Counted from the stretch's first letter, positions 17,546 through 26,772 are shown. The stretch: DNA of 64,000 nt from Caryophanales bacterium (GCA_902362975.1 CABIYO010000002.1:62001-126000); one strand, 5' to 3'. Program-made: numbers and translations. Notes: generated by a model from the letters alone, not told the origin.

Positions 17546-18508
17546 TCATAATCGTGTCGGAAGGAAGTGTTTCCGTGCCAGCCAAGCACATCCAATCACA
17601 CCGGCATCATTCTCGAGTTCAGCGATTTTGAATGTTGTTGACTCGTAAACGCGCTCGAGCGCAAACCGTTTGAACTGTGCATCAAGCGGCTCCAATAACG
17701 CGTCACCAGCTTTCGAGACACCTCCACCGATGACAATCATTTTCGGATTGAGCGTGTTCGCCATGTTTGAAATGGTCAAGCCGAGGTATTCCGTCATTTC
17801 TTCAATGACTTCTGACGCGATCGAGTCACCGGCCTTATATGCTTCAAACACATCACGTGCAGTCACTTCTTTTAACTCATTTAATGAAGTATCTTGATTC
17901 TTACGCTTCTGTAACGCCAGACGCGAGATGCCGGTCGCTGAAGCAATCGTCTCAATACACCCGAGGCGACCACAACCGCACTTCACAGCTTTCGTTTCGT
18001 CTCGTTCAACGGTAATATGCCCAATTTCTCCGGCCATTCCTGCCGTCCCATGAACGATATTCCCGTTTGTAATCACGCCACCACCAACACCTGTACCGAG
18101 CGTGATTGCCAATAATTCTGATGCCCCTTCGCCGGCACCCTTCCACATCTCGCCAAGGGCCGCAGCATTCGCATCATTTTCGAGAACGGCCGGAAGACCG
18201 ACTGCTTTTTCGAACTCACTCACGAGTGCAAAATTTTTCCACCCGATGTTCGGAGAATATTCGACAACCCCTTCTGAGAAGTTGATGAAACCTGGTGCCC
18301 CGATTCCCGCACCCACAAAGTCTTCTTTCTTCTTACCTGATGTCTGTAAGTACGTATAAAAAGAAGCTGCGATGTCTTTTGGAATATGTACACCATTCTC
18401 TCGAATATCCGTTTTGACTTCCCACTTATCCGAAATGATGCCGTTCATGTCTAAAACGGCCATCTTCACCGTCGTACCTCCGATGTCGATACCTAATAAC
18501 CATTTCAT
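17546..18508 (-). CDS. glcK: Glucokinase (ROK family)
   Basis: Phosphorylates glucose to glucose-6-phosphate with ATP. The ATP-binding loop G-I-D-I-G-G-T-T-V-K is at the N-terminus; E-N-D-A-N-A-A-A-L-G contains the catalytic Asp; the ROK zinc motif C-G-C-G-R-L-G-C is intact. 320 residues from ATG 18508, chosen because the upstream in-frame GTG overlaps the GAGGAG ribosome site. Same order glcK-yqgQ as in B. subtilis. Confidence 0.94.
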   Translation of the reverse strand: MKWLLGIDIGGTTVKMAVLDMNGIISDKWEVKTDIRENGVHIPKDIAASFYTYLQTSGKKKEDFVGAGIGAPGFINFSEGVVEYSPNIGWKNFALVSEFEKAVGLPAVLENDANAAALGEMWKGAGEGASELLAITLGTGVGGGVITNGNIVHGTAGMAGEIGHITVERDETKAVKCGCGRLGCIETIASATGISRLALQKRKNQDTSLNELKEVTARDVFEAYKAGDSIASEVIEEMTEYLGLTISNMANTLNPKMIVIGGGVSKAGDALLEPLDAQFKRFALERVYESTTFKIAELENDAGVIGCAWLARKHFLPTRL

Positions 18509-18601
18509 ACCGTTCACTCCTCATCTCAACTAAATCGCTTTCATTGAATAGTGTACACTATTATCCCTTTAGTGCAACCCTTTGCACTAAGGGGATTTCT
18601 G

Positions 18602-18796
18602 TCAATCTGTTGACTTTTTTAATTCGTGGGTCAAAATGATTTTGGCCGTATCGTATACACGTTGTTCGATGATGCCCCCTTCATACAATTCGTCGAGTTC
18701 CATCATCATGAGTGAGATTTCAGCATCCCGTTCTCCAATGTAAATAATGGTACCGAACGATTTTAAAAACTGTTGGACATCATAAAAATTTTTCAT
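18602..18796 (-). CDS. yqgQ: DUF910 protein YqgQ
   Basis: 64-residue soluble three-helix protein of the YqgQ family, with the typical V-Q-Q-F-L-K-S-F-G-T-I-I-Y-I-G-x-R start. Function unknown, possibly nucleic acid binding. It overlaps the M42 peptidase stop by four bases and lies 93 bases before glcK. Confidence 0.85.
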   Translation of the reverse strand: MKNFYDVQQFLKSFGTIIYIGERDAEISLMMMELDELYEGGIIEQRVYDTAKIILTHELKKSTD

Positions 18797-19815
18797 GCTT
18801 CTTCCTCCATCGTCGATTGTACATAACGATTTAACAATTCTCGCGTTGCTTCCATTGATGACAGATGCGTTCGTTCATAACTATGGCTCGATTCGATTCC
18901 TGGTCCTATCAAGGCATGTCGCACATCATACCCTGCTCGAATCGCCGCCGACGCATCTGACCCATAGTACGGATAAATATCTACCTTATATGGGATCTCA
19001 TGAGTTTTGCACAACGCCGTGAACTTCCGTCGTAACTCGATATCATACGGTCCAGACGAATCTTTGGCACAAATCGAGACTGTATACTCATCGGAATGCT
19101 GTCCATCCCCGAGCGCGCCCATATCAATGGCAATGTATTCCACGACGTCTTCCGGAATACCCGCGTTCCCTCCAAATCCGACCTCTTCATAATTCGAAAT
19201 CAAGAAGTAAACGGTATGCGGTAAGTCATAACGGATTAAGTCTTTCGCAAGGTCCAATAGAATGACGACCGACGCCTTATCATCCAAGTGGCGTGATTTC
19301 ACGTATCCTGAAGAGGTCACTTGAAAGCGTGGATCGAATGAAACGAAGTCCCCGACTTCAATCCCAAGCGCCGTCACATCTTCACGAGAATGCACTTTTT
19401 CATCCAATCGGACTTCGATGTTTGATGCAGATCGCTCGGCAGAGTTCGTGTCCCTATAAACGTGAACACTTGACTGATGGATCAAGATTGTCCCTTCAAT
19501 CGCCTCCCCTCCTTCACGGTGGACAAGGCAGTTCTCCCCTTCAATCGCCGTCCATGCGTATCCTCCCACTTGAGTCAAACGAAGACGCCCGCTCGGCAAG
19601 ATGTCTTTGACCATCGCACCAAGTGTGTCCACGTGTGCCGTCAACAGACGCGCCTTGCCAGATCGACCTGAAAATGTGGCCAGCAGTGCCCCTTTATGTA
19701 GACGTGACGTCTTGACACCTAGTGCATTCAATTCTTTCTCCGCGAAGCGGATGGCCTCTTCTGTCATCCCGGAAGGACTCGGGATGTTAACGAGTGTTTT
19801 TAATGTTTCAATCAT
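18793..19815 (-). CDS. M42-family metallopeptidase
   Basis: Dinuclear-metal aminopeptidase of the glutamyl/deblocking type. Visible ligands: His-Asp in T-A-H-V-D-T-L-G, Asp in R-H-L-D-D-K-A, Glu-Glu in S-N-Y-E-E-V-G, Asp in A-I-D-M-G-A, His in S-S-H-S-Y-E-R-T-H. 340 residues is typical. It sits between the rhomboid gene and yqgQ, where B. subtilis has no such enzyme. Expected cytoplasmic. Confidence 0.88.
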   Translation of the reverse strand: MIETLKTLVNIPSPSGMTEEAIRFAEKELNALGVKTSRLHKGALLATFSGRSGKARLLTAHVDTLGAMVKDILPSGRLRLTQVGGYAWTAIEGENCLVHREGGEAIEGTILIHQSSVHVYRDTNSAERSASNIEVRLDEKVHSREDVTALGIEVGDFVSFDPRFQVTSSGYVKSRHLDDKASVVILLDLAKDLIRYDLPHTVYFLISNYEEVGFGGNAGIPEDVVEYIAIDMGALGDGQHSDEYTVSICAKDSSGPYDIELRRKFTALCKTHEIPYKVDIYPYYGSDASAAIRAGYDVRHALIGPGIESSHSYERTHLSSMEATRELLNRYVQSTMEEEA

Positions 19816-19827
19816 TGAATTCTCCCC

Positions 19828-20880
19828 TTACCAAAATCCGTACCCGACGAATAGTCCAAACATCGAGATGGTGAGTACGGAAAATAAGATTCGTTGTATA
19901 CGGTTCTTCTCATCTGGGAGCCCGACGACCCCAGAAACGACAAAACCACTAATCAGACCCCCCGCATGCGCGAAATGATCAAGACCTGCACCTAATACAA
20001 ACGCAAGTCCTACGTTTAATCCTAACATAATAAAGAGCGGAGGTCCGAGCGTCTTCATGAAGAGAGAACGATCGCGTAACCCAAAGTACAAGAGCGCACC
20101 GACCAATCCAAATAGCGCTCCTGAAGCGCCTGCTGATATCGATTCGCTGAATGCAAACGATGCGGATGTCGCTAATATTCCACTGAGCAGATAGATGATT
20201 AAAAATCGTATGGAGCCGTACATCCGTTCGACGAGTGGACCGAGCGACCAAAGTGCAAACATATTAATCGCAAAGTGGAACCAACCGATATGCAGGAACA
20301 TCGGTGTAATCAAACGCCACCATTCCCCTTGTTCAATCAACGGGTTCACTTTGGCCCCGAATGCGACCAGCGTGTTTGGATCAAGCGTCGAACCGACCGA
20401 TTCGGCTAACCACATGACTAAAAAAGTGACGAACAATAACCCATACACCACTTGTGGTTTTCCGAAAGAAAATCGTTTCTTCAGCTCCGCTTTCTTTTTC
20501 CGGTCGAGGGAGACCGCTAGCAGTCGGAACCGGTCTTCTTCCATAGTCGGTGTGCAAATCGAACGGGACAAAGTCACTTTCGCAGGGATTTGGAACGTCA
20601 ACGAGTCTACACGCTCTTCATCCACGAGACGCTCACCATAGATATGAATGGTCAATCGTTTCCGCCCGATACGAGATAAACGAAATGCGTTCAAAATCGC
20701 CTGTATCTCCATCCCAACGTGATTCACCCATGCTTTTTCAGTCTGAATGAACAAATCATACCGATCACCTGCTTTCGTATCGAACACGAGGACCGCACGG
20801 GAGGGTTCAAGTATGCCTTCAATTCGCCCACCGTTCTCGACTCTTCGATAAACATCTTCCCAAAAACAAGTTGTCGCCAA
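19828..20880 (-). CDS. gluP: Rhomboid intramembrane serine protease, without TPR tail
   Basis: Rhomboid protease cleaving membrane proteins in the bilayer. The N-terminal cytosolic domain (about 1-140) precedes six to seven membrane segments; the dyad is Ser253 in G-A-S-G-A and His305 in H-F-A-H-A-G-G, with H202/N206 of the H-x-x-x-N element. Start is TTG after GAGGAGGGG; no ATG is available. At 350 residues it lacks the C-terminal TPR region of B. subtilis GluP (about 507), ending right after the last membrane segment. Followed after 12 bases by the M42 peptidase. Confidence 0.85.
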   Translation of the reverse strand: MATTCFWEDVYRRVENGGRIEGILEPSRAVLVFDTKAGDRYDLFIQTEKAWVNHVGMEIQAILNAFRLSRIGRKRLTIHIYGERLVDEERVDSLTFQIPAKVTLSRSICTPTMEEDRFRLLAVSLDRKKKAELKKRFSFGKPQVVYGLLFVTFLVMWLAESVGSTLDPNTLVAFGAKVNPLIEQGEWWRLITPMFLHIGWFHFAINMFALWSLGPLVERMYGSIRFLIIYLLSGILATSASFAFSESISAGASGALFGLVGALLYFGLRDRSLFMKTLGPPLFIMLGLNVGLAFVLGAGLDHFAHAGGLISGFVVSGVVGLPDEKNRIQRILFSVLTISMFGLFVGYGFW

Positions 20881-20958
20881 CGAAACCCCTCCTCTCTCTA
20901 AATTCTATTGTAAATCACGCGACGACAGACGACCAAACAATGATTCGTTCTATATGTA

Positions 20959-20989
20959 TAAAACCCGTAACCATTTGGCTACGGGTTTC
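20959..20989 (-). terminator. Terminator of ldh
   Basis: GGAAACCCGTAGCC / GGTTACGGGTTTT type stem with AAAT loop and trailing T residues on the minus strand. Confidence 0.85.
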
Positions 20990-21002
20990 CAAAGGATGGA
21001 GA

Positions 21003-21959
21003 TTACAAGACAGATTCCATCGTTTTCATGAGTACGTTTGCAGAATGTTGCATTTTCTCATGCTCTTCTTGTGACAACTCAATCTCAATGACTTCACGCA
21101 CACCTTGACGGTTGATGATTGCTGGCACACCGATATGGATATCATGCAATCCATACTCCCCATCAAGATGGGCACCGACTGTCAACAACGTGTTCTCGTT
21201 ACGAAGGACAGCCTTGACCAACCGAAGGAGCCCGAGTCCAATCGCATAGTACGTCGCACCTTTACGTTCGATGATATGATATGCTGCGTCACGAACGTTG
21301 ACATAAATATCTTCAAGGTCTTCCCAACTATACTCATCATGCTCTTCAAGTAGTTGCTCGACCGATTTTCCATATATACGAGCGTTGCTCCAGGCAGCAA
21401 ACTCCGTATCGCCATGCTCACCCATAATGTAGGCGTGACAGTTACGCGGGTCGACGTTGAAATATTCTCCGAGCATGTAACGCAAGCGAGACGTATCAAG
21501 CACTGTTCCTGAACCAAAGACACGATGTTTCGGAAGACCAGAATATTTCCATGCGAGATGAGTCATGATGTCGACCGGGTTTGAGGCAATGATGATAATT
21601 CCGTCAAAACCAGAGTCCATAATGTCTGAAATCATGGATTTCATGATCTTCGCATTCTTTTCAACGAGGTCAAGACGCGTTTCACCTGGACGCTGTGGTG
21701 CGCCAGCCGTGATGACCACGATGTCAGCGACGCCGCAATCCGAATAATCCCCTGCCCAGACGCGCATCGGTGATGGAGCGAATGAAACCCCATGGTTCAA
21801 GTCCATCGCTTCTCCTTCTGCCTTCGCTTTATTAATATCAATGATGACAAGTTCTTCACATAGACTAGCTGTCGTCAATTGGTAAGCGAAACTCGCACCT
21901 ACTGCCCCTGCCCCTACAAGTGCGACTCGTGTTACTTTAGCATGATTTACTGTTTCCAT
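21003..21959 (-). CDS. ldh: L-lactate dehydrogenase
   Basis: Reduces pyruvate to L-lactate with NADH, restoring NAD in fermentation. The Rossmann motif [10 protein letters not shown], catalytic H in M-G-E-H-G-D-T-E, and R in G-E-T-R-L-D-L are present. 318 residues from ATG 21959, seven bases after GGAGA. Monocistronic, with its own terminator. Upstream sites suggest redox control by Rex and carbon control by CcpA. Confidence 0.95.
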   Translation of the reverse strand: METVNHAKVTRVALVGAGAVGASFAYQLTTASLCEELVIIDINKAKAEGEAMDLNHGVSFAPSPMRVWAGDYSDCGVADIVVITAGAPQRPGETRLDLVEKNAKIMKSMISDIMDSGFDGIIIIASNPVDIMTHLAWKYSGLPKHRVFGSGTVLDTSRLRYMLGEYFNVDPRNCHAYIMGEHGDTEFAAWSNARIYGKSVEQLLEEHDEYSWEDLEDIYVNVRDAAYHIIERKGATYYAIGLGLLRLVKAVLRNENTLLTVGAHLDGEYGLHDIHIGVPAIINRQGVREVIEIELSQEEHEKMQHSANVLMKTMESVL

Positions 21960-22020
21960 AATGATTCTCCACCCTTCAAACAATCTGTTTCATGTTTTTG
22001 TTATCTCTGTTACAAATAGA

Positions 22021-22038
22021 TTGTAACATCATTCACAA
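22021..22038. promoter_or_regulatory. Rex-like operator 1 of ldh
   Basis: TTGTAACATCATTCACAA, an 18-base inverted repeat with one mismatch from the TTGTGA-N6-TCACAA Rex consensus, about 60 bases before the ldh ATG. Confidence 0.6.
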
Positions 22039-22052
22039 ACTTCAACTACAAC

Positions 22053-22066
22053 GGAAACCGTTTTCA
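22053..22066 (-). promoter_or_regulatory. cre-like CcpA site of ldh
   Basis: Minus strand TGAAAACGGTTTCC matches the cre consensus at 13 of 14 positions and lies between the two Rex-like sites. Confidence 0.5.
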
Positions 22067-22077
22067 CTTTGGCGATA

Positions 22078-22095
22078 TTGTGACAATATTCACAT
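22078..22095. promoter_or_regulatory. Rex-like operator 2 of ldh
   Basis: TTGTGACAATATTCACAT, one mismatch in the outer position of the second half-site. Confidence 0.65.
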
Positions 22096-22128
22096 TAATT
22101 TGGAACACCTTCATTTTCTGTACTACCC

Positions 22129-22899
22129 TCATCCAAACATTAAAAAACAAATCAACGTCGCTCCACAAACTGAAAGAAAATTAACCGTATCGTTTCCGAG
22201 AAAACGCCACCCTGACACATAAGTCGTCGGCACGTCGTGATGTAATTTTTGCTCCGTCAATTTTCCGCAGACAGTACAACGAAACGTTCGTTGGACGGTC
22301 GCGCCGAGAAGCGTGTCTATGATGCTACCAGTTAATCCAATCACCCATAATAAAAGAAGATGCGTGACCTTTAAGTCGATGAACACAAGAGAGGATGTGA
22401 CAATCAACAGTGCACCGAACATCGACATGACGGTACCGAATGTCGAGACGGCCCCACTTGTTCCCGGTTCGACTCGCTTAAATGTAAACATGAACCGAGG
22501 TTTCCGCTTCGAGAGGACACCAAACTCAGATCCCCACGTATCGCTCGTCGCCGCCGCGATGGACACGACATACATGTAGAGGTAGACCGGGTCATCCGTC
22601 AATTGATAACCGAGTGCACATAAAATCCCGACCCCACCGTTAGCCAACACTTGCATGGCATCACGAGCCCCCGTCTTCTCGACGATTTCATCGACTCCTT
22701 TTTTATCGTGAGATCGATATTTCGAAGCAAAAGAAGAAGTCGAAAAAAACACGCCAAGCAAGTATAGACCGAACCACCCGAACGAGAATCCGATCACCGT
22801 ACCGGTCACGACTGTCAACAGCGCCCCAGATCGAGTCAACGACCGTAACCGATAACCGAGATAGGCGACGAAACATGTTACAGCGAATATGGCGAACAC
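22129..22899 (-). CDS. DUF92/TMEM19-family membrane protein
   Basis: Polytopic membrane protein of 256 residues with about six hydrophobic segments and the DUF92 signatures T-S-S-F-A-S-K-Y, S-D-T-W-G-S-E-F-G and G-S-x-x-D-T-L-L-G-A. Distant relatives act as phytyl-phosphate or related kinases; no function is proven for bacterial members. Start is taken as GTG 22899, seven bases after AAGGAGA; the in-frame ATG at 22929 has no such site. Overlaps the yqgN end by 22 bases, so translation is probably coupled. Confidence 0.8.
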   Translation of the reverse strand: MFAIFAVTCFVAYLGYRLRSLTRSGALLTVVTGTVIGFSFGWFGLYLLGVFFSTSSFASKYRSHDKKGVDEIVEKTGARDAMQVLANGGVGILCALGYQLTDDPVYLYMYVVSIAAATSDTWGSEFGVLSKRKPRFMFTFKRVEPGTSGAVSTFGTVMSMFGALLIVTSSLVFIDLKVTHLLLLWVIGLTGSIIDTLLGATVQRTFRCTVCGKLTEQKLHHDVPTTYVSGWRFLGNDTVNFLSVCGATLICFLMFG

Positions 22900-23432
22900 T
22901 GAATCATCTCCTTTTCTGTTACGATCCATTGAACGGGTAGGTCGTGTGGCTCCGTTGGTACATGATCGACAAGCTGAACGGTATATGCCAAAGCAAGTGT
23001 TGTACCGTTATAGGTTTTTAAAAAGCGATCATAATAGCCCCCACCCCAACCGATGCGATACCCGGTTCGATCGAAAACACGCCCCGGGACAAGACAAAGG
23101 TCAATCAGTTGCGTCGTCGATGGAGTGGTCGGTTCTAAAATATTCATGACGCCCGTTTCTAAATCATCAAATGAATGTATGATGTGAAACGTAAGTCCCT
23201 GCTCCGTTACTTTCGGGACGCAGACCGTTTTTCCTTCTTTAAAGGCCATATGAATAATCGGAGACGTATCGATTTCTAGCGGGAGTGACAACGTCAGCGC
23301 GATCGTTTGACTTTCAATCCATAAATCCGAGGCAAACAATGTTTGGTGAATGGCTTCGTCCGCATGATGTCGCTCCGACATTTGTTTGATGTATTGATGA
23401 ATCGTGCGCCGTAGCGCTGCTTTTTCTTCCAC
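22878..23432 (-). CDS. yqgN: 5-formyltetrahydrofolate cyclo-ligase
   Basis: Converts 5-formyl-THF to 5,10-methenyl-THF with ATP. The conserved signature R-I-G-W-G-G-G-Y-Y-D-R-F-L near the C-terminus and the N-terminal basic K-x-x-L-R-R region identify it; 184 residues is normal. Start GTG eight bases after AAGGAGG. Downstream of rpmG as in B. subtilis. Confidence 0.93.
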   Translation of the reverse strand: MEEKAALRRTIHQYIKQMSERHHADEAIHQTLFASDLWIESQTIALTLSLPLEIDTSPIIHMAFKEGKTVCVPKVTEQGLTFHIIHSFDDLETGVMNILEPTTPSTTQLIDLCLVPGRVFDRTGYRIGWGGGYYDRFLKTYNGTTLALAYTVQLVDHVPTEPHDLPVQWIVTEKEMIQCSPYSL

Positions 23433-23449
23433 AACACATTCCTCCTTAC

Positions 23450-23477
23450 AAAAAAAGCCGCCACATATGTGACGGCC
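23450..23477 (-). terminator. Terminator of rpmG
   Basis: Minus strand GCCGTCACAT / ATGTGGCGGC followed by seven T residues. Confidence 0.85.
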
Positions 23478-23486
23478 GGTCCCTTA

Positions 23487-23636
23487 TTACTTCACTTCGC
23501 GGTAAAGCGTGTGACGACGGAGACGTGGGTTGTATTTGCGCAACTCAAGGCGCTCAGGGTTGTTACGTTTGTTTTTCTTCGTGATGTACGTGCGATCGCC
23601 TGTTTCTGTGCAAGCTAATGTAATTTTAACGCGCAT
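23487..23636 (-). CDS. rpmG: 50S ribosomal protein L33 (zinc-independent type)
   Basis: 49-residue L33, too short for common gene-finding cut-offs. It begins [13 protein letters not shown] and contains [10 protein letters not shown]. Only one cysteine is present, so this is a C-minus form without the zinc ribbon, closely similar to B. subtilis RpmGA. ATG is preceded by GGGAGTG. The region of about 100 bases between it and the GH57 gene upstream shows no clear terminator. Confidence 0.95.
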   Translation of the reverse strand: MRVKITLACTETGDRTYITKKNKRNNPERLELRKYNPRLRRHTLYREVK

Positions 23637-23735
23637 TTCTTTCACTCCCATCTTAATGATGTTGTATCAAGTGCTTTTGCTTTACAGTCTAAGCATACTC
23701 AATTATCCTACCAAGTTTCTTATGAAAAAGCAAGG

Positions 23736-25937
23736 TTATTTCACGTTCTTTTTCATTGATTCCTGTCCATATGGAGAAGTCTCTATAGGTAGGCATGTGT
23801 TGACGTTCTCACTCACGTTATACCATTGTTTCAGGTCGTGAATCGAGATTTCTTCACCGACATATACGCGTTCTGATGCAGGAAACACGCTGTTTTCGAT
23901 TCGATGGATTGCATCGAATAAACCACCGTGACCATGCGGATTGCGAGTCGCTTCAAAGGACAACATAGTTGAGTATAACGGAATCGCAAGGGATTTCGCA
24001 AGTTCTCTTGCAGCAGGAATCGTCATCCAATCGAAGTGATGAATCACTTTGAAGGAAACACGTTTCGAAAGTTCATGGACCAGTTTTACATAGGCGATAT
24101 TTTGTGTAGCCACCTGGTTCATGACATGCTCTAAAAATGGGCTAGTTGGACGAACACGATACACATGTATGTTTCCTTGTCGCTCATACTCAGGCAACTC
24201 GTCATGATATGGCGTTAACACGTAGACAACTTCCCCATCGTCCGCTCTCGCCTCAATCTCGTCGACGACCCGTCTTCCGAGTCCTCCGACGATATGACCA
24301 TGATACTCAGGCGTGAGCACCAAAATGGCTGGTTTTTCCTCTTCCCGCTCGGTTGTCACATAGTAATCGTGAGGAGATAGGAACGAATCAATATCGATGT
24401 CTTCATCCTGAAGAAATGGATATGCAGCGTAATGATCATGTAGCAACTGTTCCGATACTCCATCCTGATAGAGTACCGTTTCAAGTTCTGCAAAGAGTCT
24501 TGTGTGTTCACGGAACCGTTCGGCGGCATATTGCGCCGTCGTTTGTCCATCCAAGATGAAGGCCCAGTCACTCGACACAGCCAGTACATAATGACGAATC
24601 AATTGTTTCAAGGCACGATTTGTCAATTCCGATTGATTCCGATAGTCCGCCACATCTTTCACAAGTTGCATCTCCATCATGTGCAAGTGACGAAGCATCC
24701 ACTCATTTCTCTCGTTGATCCAAACTTCACCATAACCTTTACGTCCCCATGTATTCATCGACACGTGGACCGTCTGTAAATCTTTAAAATGACGTTCAAG
24801 GAAGAGCGCTGGCGTGATGGTTTCAATCCCAAATTCAGCAAGTCGTTCTGCTACTTTCCCAAGGAACTCCGGTCCCTCGAACCACCAGTGACCGAACAAT
24901 TCCGCATCGAACGGGGCTGTGACTAAAAATGGCGGGAATGTTTGAGCACCATGCGCTTCAAGGTGTGATTCTAACGTTTTGGCGAAATCGGTCGCATGGT
25001 TCTCAATTTGATGTTCCGCCCATTCACGCACATAGAAGTCTTTTTGATCCGTGTCACCCGTAATCCGATGCATTTTTAGACCCGTATCAAAACGAATCCC
25101 TTCCGGATGCATGAAGGATTGGATATAATCCCAATCACGGTCGTAAGCCAAATCACGGTAAAATTCACGATAATCCGGATGACCTGGATATCCGATCATC
25201 GAACTCCAAATTTTACCTGAGATGATTTGATCCCGTGGGAATAACGCGACCCCATGTGGTGAATACACAGGTGCTCCAATCCCTTTCTCAGGTGTCGGAT
25301 CTGCGTCGAGAAGAGCATGTTCATCGACAAATGTGTAGCGAATTCCCTCCTCGTAAAGAATCCGGTCGACCCCTGGTGTATACGCACACTCTGGTAACCA
25401 TATGCCTGTTGGACGAAACCCATAGTGACGTTCGAAACAGTTCAAGCCCGTCCGAATCTCAGCACGCGCCGCCTGTTCCGTGAAGAGGTGTGGATTAAAG
25501 CCATGGGTCGCCGTACATGTCACCATGTCAATATAACCTGCCTCACGATATGTACGGAACGCCTCGTTTAAATTTTTATTCCAATGAAGGAACGTATTTT
25601 TTAGATCGTGGTAACGCTGACGATAAAAATGTAACGTCGCTTTTTCTTCGTCTGTTCGGTCCTCAGATAGTTCGAGGGCAATCAATTCGAGCATGTCATC
25701 CAAGTGTTCTACGTAGCGATCCTGAATGAGTGGATCGGCAAGCATTTCAACGACAGGCGGGGAAATACTAACCGTCCAATGTAAGGGACGCTTCAAGCGA
25801 TCGACTTGCCAAAGAATCGGGATATATGTCTCAGAGATGGCCTCGTAAACCCATCTTTCTTCTAATCGGTGTTTCTCTTCATGCCTAACATACGGTAAAT
25901 GAGCATGAAGGACGAGTGAAAAGTACCCAGGTTTCAT
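23736..25937 (-). CDS. GH57 glucan branching enzyme fused to a GT-B N-lobe
   Basis: Residues 1-530 form a GH57/DUF1957 1,4-alpha-glucan branching enzyme: H-A-H-L-P-Y near the start, nucleophile Glu183 in W-L-P-E-C-A-Y, acid Asp344 in A-P-F-D-A-E-L-F-G-H-W-W. Residues about 537-733 look like the N-terminal Rossmann lobe of a glycogen synthase-type GT-B enzyme (L-T-P-E-Y-H-G-H-I-V-G-G-L-G, then H-H-F-D-W). The protein stops where the lobe ends, so the nucleotide-sugar-binding C-lobe is missing and there is no room for it before rpmG. The second domain is thus probably not a working transferase alone. Upstream neighbour, 15 bases away, is an HTH-DUF4912 protein. Confidence 0.8.
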   Translation of the reverse strand: MKPGYFSLVLHAHLPYVRHEEKHRLEERWVYEAISETYIPILWQVDRLKRPLHWTVSISPPVVEMLADPLIQDRYVEHLDDMLELIALELSEDRTDEEKATLHFYRQRYHDLKNTFLHWNKNLNEAFRTYREAGYIDMVTCTATHGFNPHLFTEQAARAEIRTGLNCFERHYGFRPTGIWLPECAYTPGVDRILYEEGIRYTFVDEHALLDADPTPEKGIGAPVYSPHGVALFPRDQIISGKIWSSMIGYPGHPDYREFYRDLAYDRDWDYIQSFMHPEGIRFDTGLKMHRITGDTDQKDFYVREWAEHQIENHATDFAKTLESHLEAHGAQTFPPFLVTAPFDAELFGHWWFEGPEFLGKVAERLAEFGIETITPALFLERHFKDLQTVHVSMNTWGRKGYGEVWINERNEWMLRHLHMMEMQLVKDVADYRNQSELTNRALKQLIRHYVLAVSSDWAFILDGQTTAQYAAERFREHTRLFAELETVLYQDGVSEQLLHDHYAAYPFLQDEDIDIDSFLSPHDYYVTTEREEEKPAILVLTPEYHGHIVGGLGRRVVDEIEARADDGEVVYVLTPYHDELPEYERQGNIHVYRVRPTSPFLEHVMNQVATQNIAYVKLVHELSKRVSFKVIHHFDWMTIPAARELAKSLAIPLYSTMLSFEATRNPHGHGGLFDAIHRIENSVFPASERVYVGEEISIHDLKQWYNVSENVNTCLPIETSPYGQESMKKNVK

Positions 25938-25952
25938 AATAAAAAGTCCTCC

Positions 25953-26702
25953 TTAACGCACGAGTCGGTATGCTGCATATTTTGGTAACGTATCGAGTAA
26001 TTCTGGAGAATCAACTTCCCCGTATTGCCAACGTCGGACCGGTTCTGCGAATCGTCCGACTCCTACTGGTTCTGCCCGCGGCGTATCAAGCGGATTTGAG
26101 GCGACAATTGGGAGAAACTCCCCTTCCATCGTCCGAATCCCAAATTCAAACACATATGTCGTATTCGGGTCGAGAGGGCGAACGAACCAGCTGTTCGTCA
26201 TCTCGGGAAGATCGAACGTATACGATCGGTTTGCGTGACCGCTATTGTAATCAAGTAATGTAACATCAAGGATGCGGAACGCCTTCGGCAGATCTTCCCA
26301 GCGTCGCATGAATTGAAGCGCTAACGTCTCTTTTACGAGATCAGATACTTCCCAACATACATACACGGCGTTTGGAGACTGTACGACCGCATGCATGAAG
26401 TCCACGTTGTACCGATCGGGTAGCTTCCAATATCCCTCCGGACCCTTTTCAAGAAGTGGAGAAGTTGACACGTCGGCCGTCTCTTTCGCCGATGCCACTT
26501 GTTTGCGTGAGGTCGTCACCGACGTCTTTGCTTTCTTCGTTTCACGCTTTTGTTTCACAGGGGCAACAGCCTCCAATTCCTGTTGCTGATTTCTCCATTT
26601 CCGCCATGCGTATTGGACTTTGCCAATCGGGACGTCTAATTCTGCCGCAATCTGTTTTAACGTAAGACCTTGTTGTTTCAAGGATACGATTTTCTCTTCC
26701 AT
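25953..26702 (-). CDS. HTH-DUF4912 protein paired with GH57 enzyme
   Basis: 249 residues in three parts: a helix-turn-helix-like N-terminus (about 1-38, L-T-L-K-Q-I-A-A-E-L-D-V-P), a basic, Lys/Thr/Ser-rich linker (about 45-85), and a DUF4912 domain (about 90-240) with Y-V-C-W-E-V and beta-rich character. DUF4912 genes often lie beside GH57 genes in other bacteria. The role is not established; the fold resembles carbohydrate-binding or adaptor domains, and the N-terminus suggests nucleic acid contact or simple dimerisation. ATG ten bases after AAGGGGG. Presumably cotranscribed with the GH57 gene. Confidence 0.7.
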   Translation of the reverse strand: MEEKIVSLKQQGLTLKQIAAELDVPIGKVQYAWRKWRNQQQELEAVAPVKQKRETKKAKTSVTTSRKQVASAKETADVSTSPLLEKGPEGYWKLPDRYNVDFMHAVVQSPNAVYVCWEVSDLVKETLALQFMRRWEDLPKAFRILDVTLLDYNSGHANRSYTFDLPEMTNSWFVRPLDPNTTYVFEFGIRTMEGEFLPIVASNPLDTPRAEPVGVGRFAEPVRRWQYGEVDSPELLDTLPKYAAYRLVR

Positions 26703-26772
26703 CTCTATATGGCCCCCTTCATGTAAAAATCCATGTAGACTATTATTCGCTCCTTCAGTTTGGATTCCTGCC

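Noticed and set aside
23637..23735. Remnant of a GT-B C-lobe downstream of the GH57 gene
   Set aside because: Only about 100 bases remain before rpmG, without a recognisable reading frame; it could hold no more than a fragment.
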